Assembly: GCA_016081115.2 (NCBI GenBank)
Contig: JABTTQ020002172.1
Location: 434,001-498,000, forward strand
DNA length: 64,000 bases
Direction: 5' to 3'
Source of the DNA: Rehmannia glutinosa
Lineage: Eukaryota > Streptophyta > Magnoliopsida > Lamiales > Orobanchaceae
Part shown: piece after piece, positions 59,970 through 64,000 of the stretch
How the letters are laid out: each line of letters opens with the position of its first letter
Numbering within the stretch: the stretch's first letter is position 1
Notes under the pieces: generated by a model
Seen by the model: only the letters and a program-made list of their open reading frames with translations
What the model was told of the DNA's origin: nothing
The model's database searches: none
Program-made: the position numbers and the translations under genes

Positions 59970-61584
59970 TGTAGGTCCCAAGGGGTGTGAGTAAGGTTTA
60001 GAATGGGGGGTTGAATAAACCTTACTACCTTTTCAATTTTAGTCCTTTTGAAATATTACAGAGTTAAATACACAGCTAAGTCCTTGAGGGATGACTAAGT
60101 TAGTTAACCAAATAGAGTTAGCCACTCAATGCACTCGATTGAGCTGTTGATAGAAGAACTCAGTTGTTTAGTCTAAACCTTAACTTGGTTGTGACGAGAT
60201 TTTCAGCGGAAGACTTAACACCCTTTAATTTGGTTTAACTTTGTTTTAAATATTTGATTTTAGCACTTAGTTACTTATCAGTTAGATAGAAAATTATCAG
60301 CAGATATAGAATGTGTATGCAGAAATAAAATGCTGAAATGTAAATGAACAATAATTTTTATAGAGGTTCGAAGATGGGGTAATTCTTCTACTCCTCTCTT
60401 CTCCAACTCCTGGAGGAATCCACTAAGTATTGATCAGAATACATAGTGGTTATCACCCAGATACAAGTCTTGATCACACAAGTGACTTGCTCCTTTGGGA
60501 CTCGATCTGAGTTGCCTTGGTCACACGGTGGCTTCTCGTCCGACTCGGCTTCTTCACAGGGTGGTGCTGCCTTGTTACTTGACTTACTTGCTCAAGCTTC
60601 TTGGATTTGATCACGGCTGCCTTGTTACTTCAGCTTACTTGCTCAAGCTTCTTGGATTTGATCACGAAGCCCTCCAATAACTTGAGACTGGTTCGACCTT
60701 GAACCTTTCTACAATCCTCCTTGGAATGTAGACCCCTTTTGATTCTTCAAAAGATTCCTCTTCAATAGTTTGAAGTTGTCCTTCCTTCACAGCGTAGTGT
60801 TGGATCGATTTCCTTCGAGATTTAGGCTTGAGGATTTGCTTGAATATACTTGAGAATATTTTGCAGGTTACAGTGTGAATAATGCTTGTTTGTTCGTGGT
60901 TCAGGTAACCTTCTCTCAATGAGATTCCTCAGCCTTTTATAGTGAACTTTCAAAAATTTGCCCGTTGAAGAGATAGGCTGATTTTTAAAAATCACTTGTG
61001 TTCGTTGGCTTGTCTTGTTGTTGTCCTTGATGTTGACATTTCCTCGTATTAAATGAATGTTCAGCTTTTCAGAATCTGACACGAGTTGTGTAGTGCTTCC
61101 CATTGGTTTATTCCTTTTGCATGCTTCTCGGGATGAGCACTTTAAGATATGGCAAAGATGGAAGTATTACTTGATTAAGTAATATTCTTGACTTATGCGC
61201 AACGGATTCTTTTCGATTAACTCCTCTTGCTTTGCGCTTTTCCCCAGGTGACTTGAGTCTACTCCAATGATTGAAAGACTCATCTATCACTTCAACTTGA
61301 GACTTGGCTTCTTGAGTTGACTTGACTAACTCTTCACACGCTTGTATCTCGGTGATACTCCTGATCGAGTCCTTAACATTTCTTCCTTGCCACACTCGGT
61401 TGCTTCACAAATGAGTCTTCATCCTAGTCTTGATTGACTTCTTGTATATCCAGCATACCGACTTGACTCGGCTCATACAAATTCTATCTATTATAATACA
61501 ATTTACAAGGAAAATGGGGTGTCAACTTTCTAGTCTAAGTTTTACATGGCATTCATCAAAATCTAAACAATAAATTTCCCAACA
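59970..61584 (-). repeat. Element J 5' LTR
   Basis: Plus strand TGTAGGTCCCAAGGGG to AAATTTCCCAACA, 1615 bp. The TATA region CTATAAAAGGCTGAGGAAT (minus) is near 60925-60943. Contains a tandem duplication of about 48 bp at 60570-60668 (CTGCCTTGTTACTT ... GGATTTGATCACG) absent from the 3' LTR. Confidence 0.9.
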
Positions 61585-61800
61585 ATCTTTGAAGTTGCAA
61601 GGAGACAAGAAGAAGAAAATCAAAGGCAAACACGAGAATGGCTCAAGAGAAAGTAAAGGGATGACCCTACCGCCAAACGGGCCTACGAAAAAAGAAGAAG
61701 AGATAAGAAGAGGAAAGAAAGAGAAAAAATGGGATGATCCTGATAGAAGAAGAAAGAGGAAGGAAAAGAAAGGCGTTGAAGTGTTGATGCAAACCCCTCC
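61585..61800 (+). pseudogene. Element H: third ORF, C-terminal end after J
   Basis: Continues the H third ORF: a Glu/Arg/Lys-rich helix parallel to the J tail (ARRQEEENQRQ beside KRIEEENKRQ; KRAYEKR beside KRAYEKK). Part of it, from 61589, looks like a small lysine-rich gene if read alone, but it is only this tail. Confidence 0.78.
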
Positions 61801-62093
61801 GTGTATTTTTGTTGTAAATACATCTATGTAAGTCTTCGTAATAAGTTTAGTTAATTTCCCTGTAAATTTCACTCTTTATGTATCTTAGCTTAGATATACT
61901 ATGTTGTAACATGTATGCATTTATGTTACTTTGATACCGAATGTAAACAATTTGTGTAAAGGACAAGAATGCTATGATCAATAAAAGATCTATTTTAAGC
62001 ATACATTCTTTGTTACTGCATTGTCTATATGTATCTTTGTTGTTTACCTTCTTTAATATTTTTAAGTTTTGGCATCATCAAAAAGGGGGAAAT
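61801..62093 (+). other. Element H: 3' untranslated region and polypurine tract
   Basis: AT-rich sequence after the third ORF, ending in GGCATCATCAAAAAGGGGGAAAT. The purine run AAAAAGGGGGAAA (about 62080-62092) is the plus-strand primer next to the 3' LTR. Confidence 0.85.
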
Positions 62094-63602
62094 TGTTAGG
62101 AAATTTATTGAGTAGATTTTGATGATACCATGTAAAACTTAAACTAGAAGTTGGCACCCCATTTTCCTTGTAATTTGTATTGTAATAGATAGGGCTGGAA
62201 AAGCTGAGTCAAGTCAGCTATGCCAAGGATTATAAGAAGTCAACTGCAGACTATGTGATGACTCTGTTGTGTGTCAGTTGAGTAATGCCATGCAGGAAGT
62301 AAAGGACTCGACTGAAGAAGAGTCAGCTGAGGAACAACTTTAAGAAGTGTCAGTCAAGTCAACTCAAGAAGCCATGTCTCAAGTTGAAGTGACAGATGAG
62401 TTATCCAATGACTGGAGCTGACTCAAGTCACCCAGGGTAAAGACAGCAGTCTAGTCAAGACAACTGACTTAGATCTATTGATTAAAATCAAGAATATTAC
62501 TCAATATAGTAATGTCAAAGCTGTCAGGTCTAAAGTGTTAGTCCCAGAAATATGCAAACGGAATGAACCAATGGGAAACACTGCACCTTGTGTCAGGCAC
62601 CTGCAGTGTTGCAAAGACATTTAATACGAGGAAGGGTCAACATCAAATACTGCAGACCAAGACAAGCCAACGAACACAAGTGACATTTGAAATTAGCCTA
62701 TCTCTTTAACAGGAAAAATTTCAAATGTGCGCTATAAAAGGCTGAGGAAGTTATTGAGAAGAGGTTACCTGAACCACGAACAAGCAAGCAATATTCAAGC
62801 ACTTAAACTGGCAATATTCTCAAAAATATTCAAGCAATTCCTCAAGCCTGAAACTTGAAGGAAATCGATCCAACACAAGTTGTGAAGGAAAGACAACTTC
62901 AAATTTGTTGAAGAGGAAACTTTTTGAAGAAATCAAAGGGGTCTACTTTCCAAGCTAGGATTATAGAAAGATTCTAGGTCAAACCATTATCAAGTTTGTT
63001 GGAGGGCTTCGTGATCAAATTCAAGAACTTGAGAAGTGAGTTGAAGTAGCAAGGCAGCTGCCCTGTGAAGAAGCTGAGTGATGAAGGCTGTCTCCAGACT
63101 GTTTACCGCTTTGTAAACTGATCTGTTACATAGTAGATTCCTCCAGGAGTTGGAGAAGAGAGGATTAGAAGAATTACCCCATCTTCGAACCTCTATAAAA
63201 TATTTGTGTCATTTACTTTAAGCAAATTTACTTTCCTGCATATATACATTATATCTGCTGTTAGATTCATAATTGTTATCCAACTGATAAATAACTAAGT
63301 GCTAAGAATCAAGTGTTAAAAACAAACTTAAAACAAATCTAAGGGTGTTAAGTCTTCCGCTGTTAAAAACCAATCAGCTAAGTTAAGTATTTGGCTTGAA
63401 AAATTGAAAGAGTTATACTATCAACACTCTATCGAGTCCGGTTGAGTGGGTAACTTAATGAAAAGCCAACTTAGATGTCTATCAAGGACACAGTTGTTTG
63501 AGTCAACTCTGTTGAATTATTTTAAAAGGACTAAATCAAAAATTTGGTAAGGTTTATTCAACCCCCCTTCTAAACCTTACTTCACACCCCTTGGGACCTA
63601 TA
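62094..63602 (+). repeat. Element H 3' LTR
   Basis: TGTTAGGAAATTTATTGAG to CTTGGGACCTATA (terminal CA changed to TA), 1509 bp. TATA region CTATAAAAGGCTGAGGAAG at about 62732-62750. It keeps the roughly 95-bp segment near 63215-63310 that the 5' LTR lost. Confidence 0.93.
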
Positions 63603-63607
63603 GTTTG
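63603..63607 (+). other. Target-site duplication of H, right copy (GTTTG)
   Basis: Matches 34691-34695 exactly. Confidence 0.95.
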
Positions 63608-64000
63608 GCAATGAAGCTAGGGAAGGTGACGAAGCGGGCACCCTAGCCAAGACAACTCCTGCAGAAGGTGTTGAGACACCTACCCCCATGGCTGATCACT
63701 CAGAGGGAACAATAGTCGAGTCTCCGGTGCAGAGCAACCCCACAACTCTTAACTTAGCTGGTGCGCCAGCTGAGGGGGAAGTTCTCACCACCATAGCCAG
63801 GTCGGAGGATGCTGTGGGAGACCAACAAATGGAGTTAGGAGGCAAAGGTGAGAAACAAACTGAACAGCAGGATGAAGTTGATGAAGCTCAGACGGTTGAG
63901 ACTTTCTCAGCTGAAACCTCATCTGCACTGCAGGCCAATGACGTTGCTGATGCAGCTAAGGAAATGGATGGAATGGAGGCCATGGGAGTTGAGATTCCTA
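63608..64000 (+). pseudogene. Element G: third ORF, continued to the window edge
   Basis: Resumes the G third ORF after H (GNEAREGDEAGTLAKTTPAEG), parallel to the J stretch around GNLGTQVEPTPVEGV. It is a Glu/Ala/Thr-rich acidic region (AGAPAEGEVLTTIARSEDAV) that stays open in one frame to the end of the window. The remainder of G lies to the right. Confidence 0.75.

Larger units (their letters stand above)
46601..61584 (-). mobile_element. Element J: near-complete Sirevirus on the minus strand, nested in H
   Basis: 5' LTR at 59970-61584, primer site, gag, pol, third ORF, polypurine tract, 3' LTR at 46601-48863 (with Cassandra inside). Net length about 14.1 kb. It splits the third ORF of H: the reading resumes across 46600/61585. 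Flanks are ATGCT and ATCTT, only 3 of 5 equal, so the TSD is not convincing, possibly because of nearby consensus errors. It is the best-preserved pol in the window. Confidence 0.9.
34696..63602 (+). mobile_element. Element H: complete Sirevirus with J nested inside
   Basis: Two LTRs (34696-36131 and 62094-63602), a perfect primer site, gag, pol, third ORF, polypurine tract, and a perfect 5-bp TSD (GTTTG). The third ORF is split by element J (46601-61584). Without J the element is about 13.9 kb, long for a copia element because of the third ORF of over 4.5 kb. The two LTRs are similar but differ by scattered changes and a deletion of about 95 bp in the 5' copy. Confidence 0.93.

Noticed and set aside
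46596..61589. TSD of element J
   Set aside because: ATGCT versus ATCTT match at only 3 of 5 bases; nesting is supported instead by the H third ORF continuing across the element.
61589..61831. Small lysine-rich gene
   Set aside because: It is the C-terminal tail of the H third ORF in a shifted frame, matching the J tail.

Overview
The window is plant nuclear heterochromatin made almost entirely of nested retrotransposons; I see no host gene. The AT-rich sequence, Ty1/copia elements of Sirevirus (SIRE/Maximus) type, the tRNA-iMet primer site TGGTATCAGAGC, a Cassandra TRIM carrying 5S rRNA-like sequence, and decay by C-to-T changes all point to a dicot. The species cannot be read from the sequence.

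Layout, left to right. 1-4691: 5' part of a minus-strand Sirevirus (element A: pol start, gag, PBS, 5' LTR). It sits in the 3' LTR of an older minus-strand Sirevirus (B: 4692-5281, 12831-13011), whose degenerate third ORF lies at 13012-14589 and 17572-17644. B's LTR was also hit by a gypsy-like solo LTR (K: 5282-6681, 12746-12830). K in turn holds a second solo LTR-like unit (L: 6682-12745), which holds non-autonomous DNA elements in (TA)n tracts (N, M1, M2). 14590-17566 is a solo Sirevirus LTR (C) with a perfect target-site duplication (TSD). Inside C is another solo copia LTR (O: 15282-16756), also with a perfect TSD. 17645-20927: a partial LTR (D) interrupted by the 5' LTR and gag of plus-strand element E. 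20928-30622: minus-strand Sirevirus F (third ORF, pol, gag, 5' LTR), cut at both ends. 30623-34695 and 63608-64000: plus-strand element G from reverse transcriptase onward. 34696-63602: plus-strand Sirevirus H, inserted in G's third ORF with TSD GTTTG. 46601-61584: minus-strand Sirevirus J inserted in H's third ORF. 47065-47936: an intact Cassandra inserted in J's 3' LTR with TSD GATTT.

The Sireviruses share one plan: LTR, PBS, gag (UBN2-like domain and CCHC knuckle), two in-frame stops, pol (protease, integrase, RT, RNase H), a spacer of about 0.5 kb, then a very long third ORF in the 'env-like' position, polypurine tract, LTR. The spacer carries a TATA box about 140 nt before the third ORF in three copies, and a TGACG-type motif further upstream in some. 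The third ORF is charged and low in complexity, with no membrane segment I can see. A third ORF with its own promoter is the most interesting biological signal here.

A second signal cuts across all elements. In certain blocks CAG and CTG are selectively corrupted (CAG to CG, CGG or GA; CTG to CG or CCG), while paralogous copies are clean. This creates many of the frameshifts. It looks like long-read consensus error at methylated CHG sites and should be resolved before dating or judging these elements.
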